Assembly: GCA_039566865.1 (NCBI GenBank)
Contig: CM076958.1
Location: 8,904,501-8,968,500 of the forward strand
DNA: 64,000 nt
Direction of reading: 5' to 3'
From: Aurelia coerulea
Taxonomy: Eukaryota > Cnidaria > Scyphozoa > Semaeostomeae > Ulmaridae
Position numbers and translations under genes: made by a program. Below are positions 33,239-43,560 of this stretch, piece by piece. Below the pieces are notes generated by a model, which was given only the letters and a program-made list of their open reading frames with translations, ran no database searches and was not told the origin of the DNA. Positions within the stretch are counted from its first letter, which is position 1, and each line of letters opens with the position of its first letter.

Positions 33239-33350
33239 TACCCCAGTCTAAAAATAGCATTAAGGGGTATTTTGTTCGAAGGGGTCTGCATCCTATCTTT
33301 CTCAGTGCATCAAGCTGTGTATCCTTTCCAAGTTTCATCCTTCTATCACA

Positions 33351-34010
33351 ATGTGCACGATTTTTTCACTAACAGCCCTGAATATCAGCTCCATGGAAAG
33401 CATATACGTCATCTTTTTCTTTCAATCTTTCCAACAACAGTGCACCAATTTTCGAATCAAATCAGTGCGTTACCAATGAAACAGAGAAGTTAAGTTGGTT
33501 GAAATCCGATGTGCAACTACTTTACTTTACTTAGTTCATATGAAACCAAAATTATTATGGGTAACGATATTGTTTTGGACTATTCAATTTTCTTGATTTA
33601 AGCCACGTTATCAGACTACCAATTTTTGACTTAGTTCAAACCGTTTAAAATTAACCAAAAGACGATTTATTCTTAGGGAGACATTTTATGTTGGATTTTG
33701 AACAACAGTTCATGTAAATTCATTTCAATTTTTTCTTATATCAAGTAAAACCTAAACCTAACTATGATACATTAATTATTGGTACCATCCACAGTGGGAA
33801 AAGACACGGGGTCACCTTGCTGCCACTGCAGATGGGACTTACAAATTAAAGCACGCAATTTCCAATAAGTAAAACAAACAAACAGACCAACAATCAAACC
33901 AACGACAGGCAAGAATTCATTTAATTTTCAACAACCTGCAAAGAGCAGCCTACAAGCATGTAAAAATGAGTGGCGGCTTTGATGGTGGAAAATTGTTGAA
34001 CATTTATGCC
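33351..34010. other. Intron 4 spacer, nothing identified
   Basis: AT-rich sequence without recognisable coding or repeats. Confidence 0.4.
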
Positions 34011-36059
34011 CAGGGGCGTAACTAGACCAATAATTTCGGAGGGGTGGAAAAGGTTTTTGCCCTGCAAAAGTGAGTGGTGCCCTGCAGACCTCGAGGCAAA
34101 CGTTCGTCTATTGGTTGCTATTTAAGGCTTTACCAATGTAAATTTGTCATTTAAGGATGAGTCTCTAAGCAATAGCAACAGAAACAAAATTTGAAACTTA
34201 ACTGCTGTGCAATATCTATTTGTCTATACTGGACATGAATTATTAGATGTCAGTTTTGATTTGGCTCTGTAATAAAGTTTACATCTCGCATCATATATGA
34301 GGAGCGGTGAGGGACGAGGGGGATGAGGAGGATGAGGGGCGCTATTCTCGCCAAAAAAGGGGTGCCAAGCTGAGGAAAGGGCAGTTGCCCCCATTTGCCC
34401 CCCCCTAAATCCGCCATTGATGGGTAGGAGGAAAATAGCTTGCAAATGTCTTCAACCGTTTGCTTGCTTGGCCTCTTCATTGGTGGCAGAGGCACGCTTT
34501 CATATTTTCAGAACTCCGCAATAAGAGAATCAAGGACCAAGCACATTTCCTTCCTGTAAAATTCTTGGCACAACAACACAGCCGTTGTTGCTAGATTTTC
34601 GTCAATTCGTATGGGTGGACTTCTCACTCTGTAGTGACGTTGGTATTCTGATATTGGATCGATTTCTTGCTTTTCAGCAAAAGCAACCATATAATCCAGC
34701 TGCACATTCATTGCCGTTTCGTCATTTCACATTTCCTCCAGATTCTCTACAGTAGCATCAATGAGCTTTAACTTTTATTTTGATTTCCAATTCTACTACA
34801 TCTGCATTCACTACTTCATCAATCGTTCTTGGGATAGATTCATAGCTTCGCCAGACTGAATCAATTGATTGTGCGCAAGAGAGACTTTTTTGAGAAGTTT
34901 CTCAGCTTCATGGAATTCTCGACCTCTTTGGTGGCATTTGCAAAACCTCTATGTTGTTGTTTACAGCTTTCACTAAGAAATACGTGAAGATCTTCCAGTT
35001 CTGCATGCATGGAGGTTACAACGACGCCCCACTTGCAGCAGTACTCGTTAAAGGTATTGGATCGAGGCTTCTGGCAAGAAATGTAAGGTACCGATCTGCC
35101 CAACATGTCCTGTAAGCAACGCTGAGTACCGTTGATCCGTCCAGACATTGATGAAGCGAAATCATAGATTTGGAGAGATAAACCATCAATACCAATGCCG
35201 TTATCCTCAAGTGAAGCAAGAACAGCGTTGGTAGTGTCTTTTCCATGCTTATCAATGCATTCTTTCATTTTAATAACTCTCTCACGCGAAGCTCCGTCAT
35301 TGGCAACGAACCTTGAGGCTACAATCAATTCATCTTAGTGCCCTTTCTATTTTCAGCAAGTGCCCCTTTGGCCTAATGAAAAAAATGACGTGTTGTGCCC
35401 CCCCCCCCCAGTTTGAGATGCTTCCTACGTTCCTGATCGGCAGACACAGAGTGGATTCCTGGCGCAGCAATTTCAGTTTTTATCCTGCTTCGGACATCCT
35501 CAGCAAGCAAATACACCAACTCATTTTGAGATCCTGCGTTGCTGTATTTAGTGCTGTAAGGCTTCAAACGTTTGCGTTCGAGCCATTCCTTCTGTGTAGG
35601 ACAATGCCTGAACCTTAGATTGATCAGCTGAGCAAAGTTGTCACGAAAGACAGCGATTGCCTCGAAATGGTTCTTGCCACATAAAAAAGGATTGGTTAAT
35701 ATAGTTAAATGAGTGCTGCACACAGCATCTTTGAAAAGACCTTCTCTATACCAAGCCGGGGATGTCAGTCACTACAACTAACCGGCAGTTATGTGCCCCT
35801 AATATGGGTGGGTTTTGCCAGGGGAAATTTGCGTTTGAAAAAATTCCAAAATTGACAACTGATTGCAAATTTTAAGACAGCTTACTTAGCTTAGATTGAT
35901 CAGCTTAGCACGACTGCAAGACTTGTTACGCGGCTGATTCACTGTAATAAAATTCTCCTTGGTGCCCTGCAAAATCTTCGATTGCCCTGCGAAATCCACA
36001 ATATTTGAGATTGGGGGGGTGTCACACCCCTCCATACCCCCCCTCAATTTTCGCCCCTG
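34011..36059. mobile_element. Degenerate hAT element, CAGGGGCG ends
   Basis: Left end caggggcgtaactag and right end caattttcgcccctg are short inverted repeats starting CAG, as in hAT elements, and enclose a decayed hAT-type transposase on the minus strand. No convincing 8-bp duplication is visible (flanks tttatgcc and gggtttgg), so one end may be rearranged. Fragments of other G/C-run MITEs lie inside (about 34258-34432 and 35330-35441). Confidence 0.65.
34490..35720 (-). pseudogene. hAT transposase remnant, DUF4371/ZMYM1-like
   Basis: Minus-strand pieces in order are: HFEAIAVFRDNFAQLINLRF and QNELVYLLAEDVRSRIKTEI (about 35660-35470); then, after a small MITE fragment, ASRERVIKMKECIDKHGKDT, LSLQIYDFASSMSGRINGTQ and MHAELEDLHVF (35328-34900); then CQEFYRKEMCLVLDSLIAEF near 34510. 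The YD.AS.MSGR.NG.Q motif is the hallmark of the DUF4371 region of hAT-like and ZMYM1-like proteins, with the Gly after YD replaced by Phe. Frames are broken, so it is inactive. Confidence 0.75.
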
Positions 36060-36360
36060 GGGTTTGGGCTGGCTAACAGTTAGAGAGCTGATCAGGTTTG
36101 AGACAGCAACTAGTGTTTCCCAATCTGTGAATCAACTCTGCCCAGATTAAATGGCCCAAATTTTTCTAAGACAGCGTGAACAGGCAGTAAGGACACTAAG
36201 AAATACCGAAACTGATTTGAGACTTCCTTTGTTTAGAACAAACAATGGACAAAAGTAATTTGCATATCTAGGGGCGACCGTTTGGAATGGCCTTGATCAC
36301 CAAATCAAGCTGTCTCCCTCACTATCAAATTTCAAATTAAAACTGAAGGAAGGTGTATAA
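36060..36360 (+). pseudogene. LINE C-terminal fragment
   Basis: Plus-strand frames give GLGWLTVRELIRFETATSVS, AVRTLRNTETDLRLPLFRTN and FAYLGATVWNGLD, the end of a LINE ORF of the same group as 30948-31454. Stops interrupt it. Confidence 0.72.
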
Positions 36361-37040
36361 TAACCAATTTCACGTACTTGCTTACATATTGACCAAAGTC
36401 TGTCCCACATTAGACGTCAGGCTAGATTTCCGTCAACTTCTATCACTTACTTAAAACTAGCCATCATTCTATTCACGGAAAGTTTTTGCCTGAAATGTAA
36501 AGTGGGATAGGCTAAAGATTTTCTTTCTGTGGCAATGCGATTTTCTTTTTCTTCATCTGACAATGTAGCAAGTAGCATTAGATAGTTATTTATTAATTAA
36601 TTTATTGTTATCATTTTTTCTTTTTTTTTTCTATTTTAACAGGGCACATTGTAAAACAGCTTTTGATTAACAACTAAATGTTTTCACCCTGTATAAAGAA
36701 TTTGAAATGAATAAATGAATGAGTAATCTGAGTCTGTATATTTCAAAGCATGTTCAAAGTTCTCCATTATTATGGCACCTGAATTAGATAGATTGCGAGT
36801 GTTTGCCACTTTTTAGCCGTTGCAATCTTGCTTAATTTTGTGCGAAAACATTTCTTTTTTGTTTGGGAAATTCTAGCCTTAGGCCTTCCACACAGTGTGC
36901 TGCCACTACGCCACTGCAAATGCCCCTTGTTGTACGCAGTTACCAACAAGTCGTAAAATAGAACCAATGGGAATATGAAACTGCCACTCAAATCTGTAGA
37001 AAATCGGCTCTGTACAAGGCTACAGTTTTTGACAACAAAC
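36361..37040. other. Intron 4 spacer, nothing identified
   Basis: No coding. On the reverse strand near 36920 tggcgtagtggcagcac resembles a tRNA box A, but no box B follows at the right spacing. Confidence 0.4.
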
Positions 37041-38399
37041 TTAAAGGGGACCTGCAACGTTGAAACAACTTGTGCTTAATCGAAAGCTCTAAGTGTCATA
37101 AAGATGAAAATAAGAATATTTTTCGAAGATGAATATCCTGTAATTAATTATTAAACCTCCTCATTTGTCCCGCGCGTCTGACTTCCTTGTTGCAGCCTCG
37201 CTTTCGAAACCCACGCATTCTGACGTCAGAGGTGAATATACAAATTTTCGGGTCTCAATGATTTCTAAAGCTTTATTGCGGGTCCATTGACACGATGAAC
37301 GGGGAGATGGCTGGTTGCGCTACTCACAATTACTTTACAAAAGCTGCAACAGACTAATCGCTAAAATCAAGAGAGTCAATCGAAAAAGAAAACTGCATTC
37401 CAACATTTTCCCACAGATGAATCCATTCGGGAAAATCGGATCCATAATCTGTTTGCAAAACGTCGCGCTGCTTGTTGACAAAGTTGCTTTTGCCAAGAGC
37501 AATATTTTTCCGAATGCTAGGAGCAAATAAACGTCCTGAGAAAGAAAGAAGTAGACTAAAGGTCAGATAAGCTTCAAAGCGAACCCCTTGAAACCATGAA
37601 GCCATAAGAAGACCTGTTTTGGAGGCCTCTGATGCCCCTGATGGCTGAAACCTCAAAAGGATTTAGGTGCATATTAAAAATGACAGCGAAAACAGGGCGC
37701 ATAACTATCATTTTTGAATTATTCTCAGAGATATTTGGCTGGGAGCAAAACTTCTACCGCCTTAGATTGGGGCCTTGAATAACTTTTAGATGCTCTTTTT
37801 TATTTTATGTCATCAATAATGATAAACTATGGCACTGAATCTTGTTCTATATCTCACGAATCTGGAAAGGATATGATGTGACGTTTTGAATGAGATCTTT
37901 GTTCGATATGCAAGGGATAATTTAGAATTAACGTCCCAAAAAAGTCTCAATTTGATGATTTTTCACTCCATGGTTATAAAAGATCTCTATAAAATTTGTA
38001 CTAGCCCCAAAAATGAGCAGTTGACTTCTGCCGAGGCAACTATCAGTCAAGAAGAGATTTTGTCTACCCCATTACAGAACCCAGCCATTGAGGTTGAACA
38101 AGGAATGTGCTGAAAAAAAGACAGGCCATATAATTTAAACAGTAATTTCATCTAACATGGTGTATGCTTCTGTTCAGATTATCATGAGAATTAAACACAG
38201 TTAAGGTTGTGTCCAGCTTGATGAAGACGACCATACAGAGAAAACTGCAACTTGCATCAAATATTAGCTCTAGCAATGATATCCAATCGTAACAGACAGC
38301 AATTCCAAAACGTCTGTCTTTTCTGAAACAAGAGATTGAAAAAAGCATGAAAATATCATGAATATTACAAGAAAATAAAGGCTCAATAACATTTTCCCT

Positions 38400-38498
38400 A
38401 CGATTTTCTTTAATTTTGCTTTTAGAAGTTTCTTAGCACTTCTCAAACATGGTACCAGGGTTTCTTTAAGGTCTTGCCATCCTAGTACTAGTTTCTTG
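38400..38498. mobile_element. MITE left part, split by the hAT element (right part 43416-43450)
   Basis: tagtactagtttcttg ends at 38498 and continues after the hAT as taagccagtttcttttataaaatatgtg followed by TA (43451). Joined, it matches the right end of the MITE at 54349-54766 (tagtactagtttcttataaaccagtttcttataaaa). The octamer gtttcttg is duplicated by the hAT insertion. The left terminus of this MITE is not clear; it may begin a few hundred bases upstream. Confidence 0.7.
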
Positions 38499-40269
38499 CA
38501 GAGTCCAGAAAACATTACGGTCGCACGGTCATTGACCGGAGGAAGGTTTGTAGAACAATATAAATCTGGAGGAAGGTTTTGGTAAAAAACAATTTTTAGA
38601 TTTTAGATCAAAATTGAGTCAACTTATTGAGAAAAAACTGTGAAAAATAATCTATACAAAGATAATTTCAAACTCATTGGTGATGGATAGCCAAACAGCA
38701 CAATTATTTTCAAATTCCATCATCTCCTATAAATGAATCAAGCTATCTTAAAGGGAATCTAAGCATTATAAGTGGCCCTAGCAACTTGCGGTCAAATTCT
38801 AGCCAATCAGATATCAGTTTATCCGGTTTGACGCAGGTCAGTTACCCAAATATGGTGTGGCACGTGTCTTTGCATCACTATTTTTATCAAAGGCTTATGA
38901 ATGCTTTGATTCCCCTAAACATTGTATTTTGATGAGATTTCTTGTATGACACTATGTTTGTAAGAGCTGTACAAGCCACCATATGTGCATATATTGCTTA
39001 GCAATTTATAAGAAAATGGAGGCAATTTTAGTCACATGCTGAAGAGAATGTAAGTTTGAAAGGCTTTGGTGTACTGATTTAAAGTCTTGTTTCTGTTATT
39101 CCTCCATTTTCTTACAAACTTTTAGTAGTGGTAAGAACCTTGAAAATGGGAAATACAACCCATCTGATCGATATGTCGATATGTCAAGAATTGTTGCCAT
39201 AAAATGATGGTCAAGTTTGGCTTATTGCAGAGTCAGGGCTCAAGTAGCTCTTTTTGAATCCCAATCATCTTCTTGGGCTTTCATTGGCAAACACAGTTTT
39301 ATTCAATTGTTGAAACTAGTTGCTGTTAACCATTCCAATTTGAAGAAGTGACAAACATCAACCAAAATTAGCCCAAAATTCCAATCACAATGAAATCATG
39401 CCATAACAAAAGCCAGCCATACTATCCGACTGGCTGTTTTGCTTGGTACGTATTCCCTCCAAAAATCTTTAACTTTCAAACATAAATCTTGTGATGCAAA
39501 ATGACAAGGATGGATTAGACAAACATAGTGTTCGTTTTCCTCTTGGTATTGCCTCCAAAGCTTTAACTTTCAACCATAAATCTTGTGATGCAAAAAGACA
39601 TGGAAAAACATACTTCGTTCATGCAGCTTAGCTGTGTTGTGTGTGCCTCTGCCCTTCCTTCGTTCTTTGGTCTTCGGGTCATACTCCATCAATATCATTT
39701 CTCAAGTAACAAAAAGAGATGTGGCTCTTCACAGACTTACATTTCCTAAGGAACATGGAGTGCAATTTAAGCAACCATTTTTACCAAAGCTGGTCCCAAC
39801 AAGCAGAATGCGTCACTGAATGTTTCCAAATTTGAAACTGCAACTGGATCCAAACATTCGTGTTGTCTTGCCAAGCCTAGGCCAGCATCTCTGTTAGATT
39901 GTTGTTGTTGTTGTTGCAGGTAGACTTTAGAGCCCGCAATGCAATATGGACTATGATTTATAATAAGATGACGTCACTGATACGAAAATAGGCATTTGTA
40001 GGAAGGAGGTAACAAATATATGCATTACGTGCATCAGGCTGCGTAGGCAACATTTAACACCAAAAAAGGAAAGAACAAGCTAATACCTTTGTCGTCATAT
40101 TTCCTAAAATTGGGTTGTGACGAAATTTCCAAAAAAGATAAGGCAGGGCATAAAGGATAAAAAGCCAAGACTGATAAAATGTTTTAGTTTGGTTCGGAGA
40201 ATTTGCAAAGTGGTTATTGGTTTCATAGATTATCAGCTGAACGTTGAAAAATAGCATCACCGAGAAAAT

Positions 40270-40800
40270 ATGAGTGGATGTGACACGTGGGGAAAAGACG
40301 GGAGTAAGAGTGCTGTTGCGTGTTTTTATTGTGGTGAAGAATGTAGAAAAGACAACTTGAACAGGCATACCCAAAGGAAGCATCCAGGAAAGATACCAAA
40401 GTCGACGATCATTTCTGTCCCAGGACAACAAAAACTTGGCTTTTTCGCAAAAAGTAAAGGACCGTCTTCACACCCACATGGCGCAGATGATGCCAAACAG
40501 GAGACCACTGATACTGGAGCAGAAGCAGAAACCAGCTTCTTGGGTAAAAGGCGCCGAGAGGAAAAGGATACAGAGGAGTTCTCAAGGGCAGACACTTCTG
40601 CAGGAGTAGCCGCGCAGTTAAAAGAATTCCAGACAGATATCATGAAGCTGTTGGATGAAAAATTTGAGAAACTAGATATGAGGGATGATCTAAATTCTAC
40701 AAGAAGGAGAAGAGCAAATGTAGCTGAAGAAGACACTAGCTCAGCCACAAGGGAACAGATCAATGCATCCTGTACTTGCAACAACTCATTGACCTCGTAG
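40270..40800 (+). CDS. hAT transposase, frame 1: BED-like zinc finger
   Basis: ATG at 40270, 176 codons. An early C-x2-C...H-x5-H finger (ACFYCGEECRKDNLNRHTQR, KHPGK) resembles a BED-type DNA-binding finger, followed by a low-complexity acidic and basic linker. The frame ends at 40800, and the next frame is open from about 40741 and carries on the protein. This looks like a one-base slip between two parts of one protein rather than a natural stop. Binding to the element ends is inferred from the family. Confidence 0.72.
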   Translation: MSGCDTWGKDGSKSAVACFYCGEECRKDNLNRHTQRKHPGKIPKSTIISVPGQQKLGFFAKSKGPSSHPHGADDAKQETTDTGAEAETSFLGKRRREEKDTEEFSRADTSAGVAAQLKEFQTDIMKLLDEKFEKLDMRDDLNSTRRRRANVAEEDTSSATREQINASCTCNNSLTS

Positions 40801-42746
40801 GGTCAGAATTCCACTTTGACTTTGACCAAGGTATGGTGTACTGCAAAATTTGCATAAATGATTCAAGGTCACCTGTTGGACTTCGTGACAGCAGAGCTGG
40901 AGTTTTCAAGCTGAATTTTGTTTTTGAAGATGAGCTTCGTCCAACCCAACCTGATGCCTTACGTCGTTTGAAAGCTCATCTCGTTGTGCACATCTGCGGA
41001 AGCATGACACATAAAACTATCTCTGAAGAAGATAAATTGAAAAAATTGCGGGAGAAAGAGAAGTTGTCACGTCTTTACACAGTTGGAATGAGGGTTGCAC
41101 GAATAAGATATAACGGCATATTGCAATATAGAAGCTACCTTGATTTTGAGAAGGATATTTTATTGGCCCATCTAAATGGGATGGACGTTGGTGACATAAA
41201 CCACAGCGCCGATTTTGGCAAAAATTTGACTGATGATATTCATACGATAATCAAGAATAGAATCAAAATTAATTTTGATTCCCCACTGGAATCTACTGGC
41301 AGGAGACGCCCAGTTGCTCTGATTGCGGACAAAATAACACCCAACAAAAGAACAGGACATATCATGGGCCTTATTGTTCCTATTCCAGAGAATCCACTGT
41401 CTTCTGAATTTTTGACATCACTTATGCTTGGAAGTTCGGTTGTAAAGGAATATGATGCAATTGGGCTAGCTGCAAGTATGCTGAAAGAATTAAGGGAATT
41501 TGGTGCAACTGACAGCCAGCTTGAAGGGATTGCTGTAGATGGCCAGTACATAAAATTGGGCATTAAGCGGAGACTTTTTGAACAGATGGATGTCGAAGAG
41601 ATGGAACACGAAGATGTAGGCGAATGGTTCACAGTGATGTGGGATCCATCTCATAACATTAACCGAGCTGATCACCATATCAGAGAGATGCCAATTTTCA
41701 AGTGGCTTAACGACACAATAAGGCTTATTGGGGATATCAGCTCAACGCTAAATATTGGAAAAGGGCTTGAACAAATGATTGAGGCATCTAAAGAACTCGA
41801 CCAAAAAATGTATAGACTACATGGATACTCTGAGACGAGGTTTGCCCAATACTGCCATCATTCTTTTTCAAGCTTTGAGAAGAGCTATCCAGTCATCGTA
41901 GAAGCTCTTAAAGAAAGAGAAAGAACCGGAGACAGACAAGTTCGCGATGCAGCCAACAGGTACCTAAAGGCTATTCGTAGTGAGTGTTTCGTCGCAACGT
42001 TATGTGGAGTGATAGATATCTATAATGCAATTGCGAAGACATCTTGCAGGCTCCAAAAAGTTGATGTACTGCCTTGGGAAGTTGTCTCAATGCTCGAAGA
42101 TGGTGTTGAAGAGCTTAAACGTATGAACCGTGAATTGGAAGAGCTAGGCACTGGCACAAACGAAACCAATCGTGACATAAATGCCAAAGCTTATGCATCA
42201 TGGCCTACATTGTCAAGGAATATTAACGAAATATCTGAGGGAAAATTCAAAGAAATATCCACAATTGAAGAAGAAAGACGCGCACGCCGATCAGCTACAG
42301 ATGAAGGGGACATGACTCATTTCACTACTGTTCGCAATAGGCTCCAAAGTTTCTCAAAGAATTATGCACAACTTATCGAAAGCCGTGTACTGCAAAATGA
42401 GAAGCATCCATATCCGAATGTGATAAAGTCGATGGCAGGCTGTTTTGACTTGAATCTGCTTTATGAAGCCTCAAAGAACGACGATTTCTTACAGCATGAA
42501 TACGGCGTACAGTCCTTGAAGACAATTATGGGTTTTGCGAAGATCCAGGAAGAACAACAACAGATCATCATAGGACAATACAGCATATTTAAGCAGCGAT
42601 TGCTGGAAATCATAAGCGATGATGATCAAACTTGTCCTGAGAACAACGCCTATCTGTACGAGGCTCATCGTTGCTCAAAACTGTGCACGAGTTCAAGGCC
42701 ACAACAGTGCAAAGATTTTCAGTCAATGGAATTGCCAAAAAGCTAA
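40741..42746 (+). CDS. hAT transposase, frame 2: catalytic region
   Basis: Open for about 668 codons with no ATG before the overlap with frame 1, so it depends on frame 1 for initiation. It starts near LQQLIDLVGSEFHFDF, with a second Cys pair (VYCKIC). It contains LIADKITPNKRTGHIMGL, LEGIAVDGQYIKLGI, VMWDPSHNINRADHH and GYSETRFAQYCHHSFSSF, in the order expected of an RNase H-like hAT core (Asp, D..H region, TRF). The catalytic triad cannot be fixed by eye. No internal stop, consistent with a recent insertion. Confidence 0.68.
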
Positions 42747-43114
42747 TAACAATGAAATTTCTGCATATGTTTTTAAAGTATAGTTCACTGCATTCTGGGA
42801 TAGAAGATTTATTGCACTTGTTCCTTCGTTGCGCTCTAAAAACACACGTTGAATCAGTTGCAGAATCAATGGGCAGCATCATCGACCTTCACAGTGATAA
42901 AAGAAGGGGAATTGATGTAAGAGTCGCTGGAGAGGAAAGTATGATCCACTGGAATGGTCCTCCTGTTAATAGAGCCAATGACCTGTTAGAATCAGCTCCT
43001 GATAGACATTTTGGTGGAAGAAGAAACTGGCATTTCATTACACGGCAAAACAAGCCAGAATCGACTGTCATTTCACGTCTGAAAAGAGACACTGTTCGTG
43101 TTCCATGGTTTTGA
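42671..43114 (+). CDS. hAT transposase, frame 3: C-terminal segment
   Basis: Overlaps the end of frame 2 by 76 bases and continues it in a third frame: TVHEFKATTVQRFSVNGIAK, LLHLFLRCALKTHVESVAES, MGSIIDLHSDKRRGIDVRVA, ending VPWF and stop. The C-terminal position suits the dimerisation part of hAT proteins, but the classical signature is not obvious. Either a second one-base slip has broken the gene, or the segment was joined by splicing. No intron borders are apparent. Confidence 0.6.
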   Translation: MLKTVHEFKATTVQRFSVNGIAKKLITMKFLHMFLKYSSLHSGIEDLLHLFLRCALKTHVESVAESMGSIIDLHSDKRRGIDVRVAGEESMIHWNGPPVNRANDLLESAPDRHFGGRRNWHFITRQNKPESTVISRLKRDTVRVPWF

Positions 43115-43560
43115 AATGTTCAAATGATGTTCTAGCATGTTTTTATGTAATAATTTGACATTTAAAAAGACACATCGTTCTTTTGCTTTGCTGTAATGTT
43201 TAAAGTATTATTCTAGCATAAGTTTGTTTTCTGCGACGATTACCATTAACCCAAACCCATACTATCAATAATATGAGTATATTTTCTCTCAAATTGTAAC
43301 GAATACCACACCCTAGCCACGCCCTACCCATGACCAGTAATTCAAAAATTGGAGGAAGGTTTTGATAGGGAAAAATTGTGACCGGAGGAAGGTTTGAGAC
43401 TTTTCTGGACTCTGGTTTCTTGTAAGCCAGTTTCTTTTATAAAATATGTGTACTAACAAAAGTCAACTCCCAAGGAGGAAGAAAGACTCAGAATTGAATA
43501 CAAGAGTGGATATTGAAATGTCAAGCCTATAGTCAAAAGCAAGCATGATAACAAAAATCA

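Larger units (their letters stand above)
38499..43415 (+). mobile_element. 4.9-kb hAT element, 14-bp perfect TIR, 8-bp TSD
   Basis: Begins cagagtccagaaaa and ends ttttctggactctg, exact reverse complements. gtttcttg flanks it on both sides (38491-38498, 43416-43423). Subterminal words accggaggaaggtttg and tggaggaaggtttt occur near both ends in direct orientation and are candidate transposase-binding sites. A 1.7-kb leader with a repeated aaatcttgtgatgcaaaa word (about 39486 and 39579) precedes the transposase frames at 40270-43114. The close match of TIRs and TSD indicates a young copy. Confidence 0.92.
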
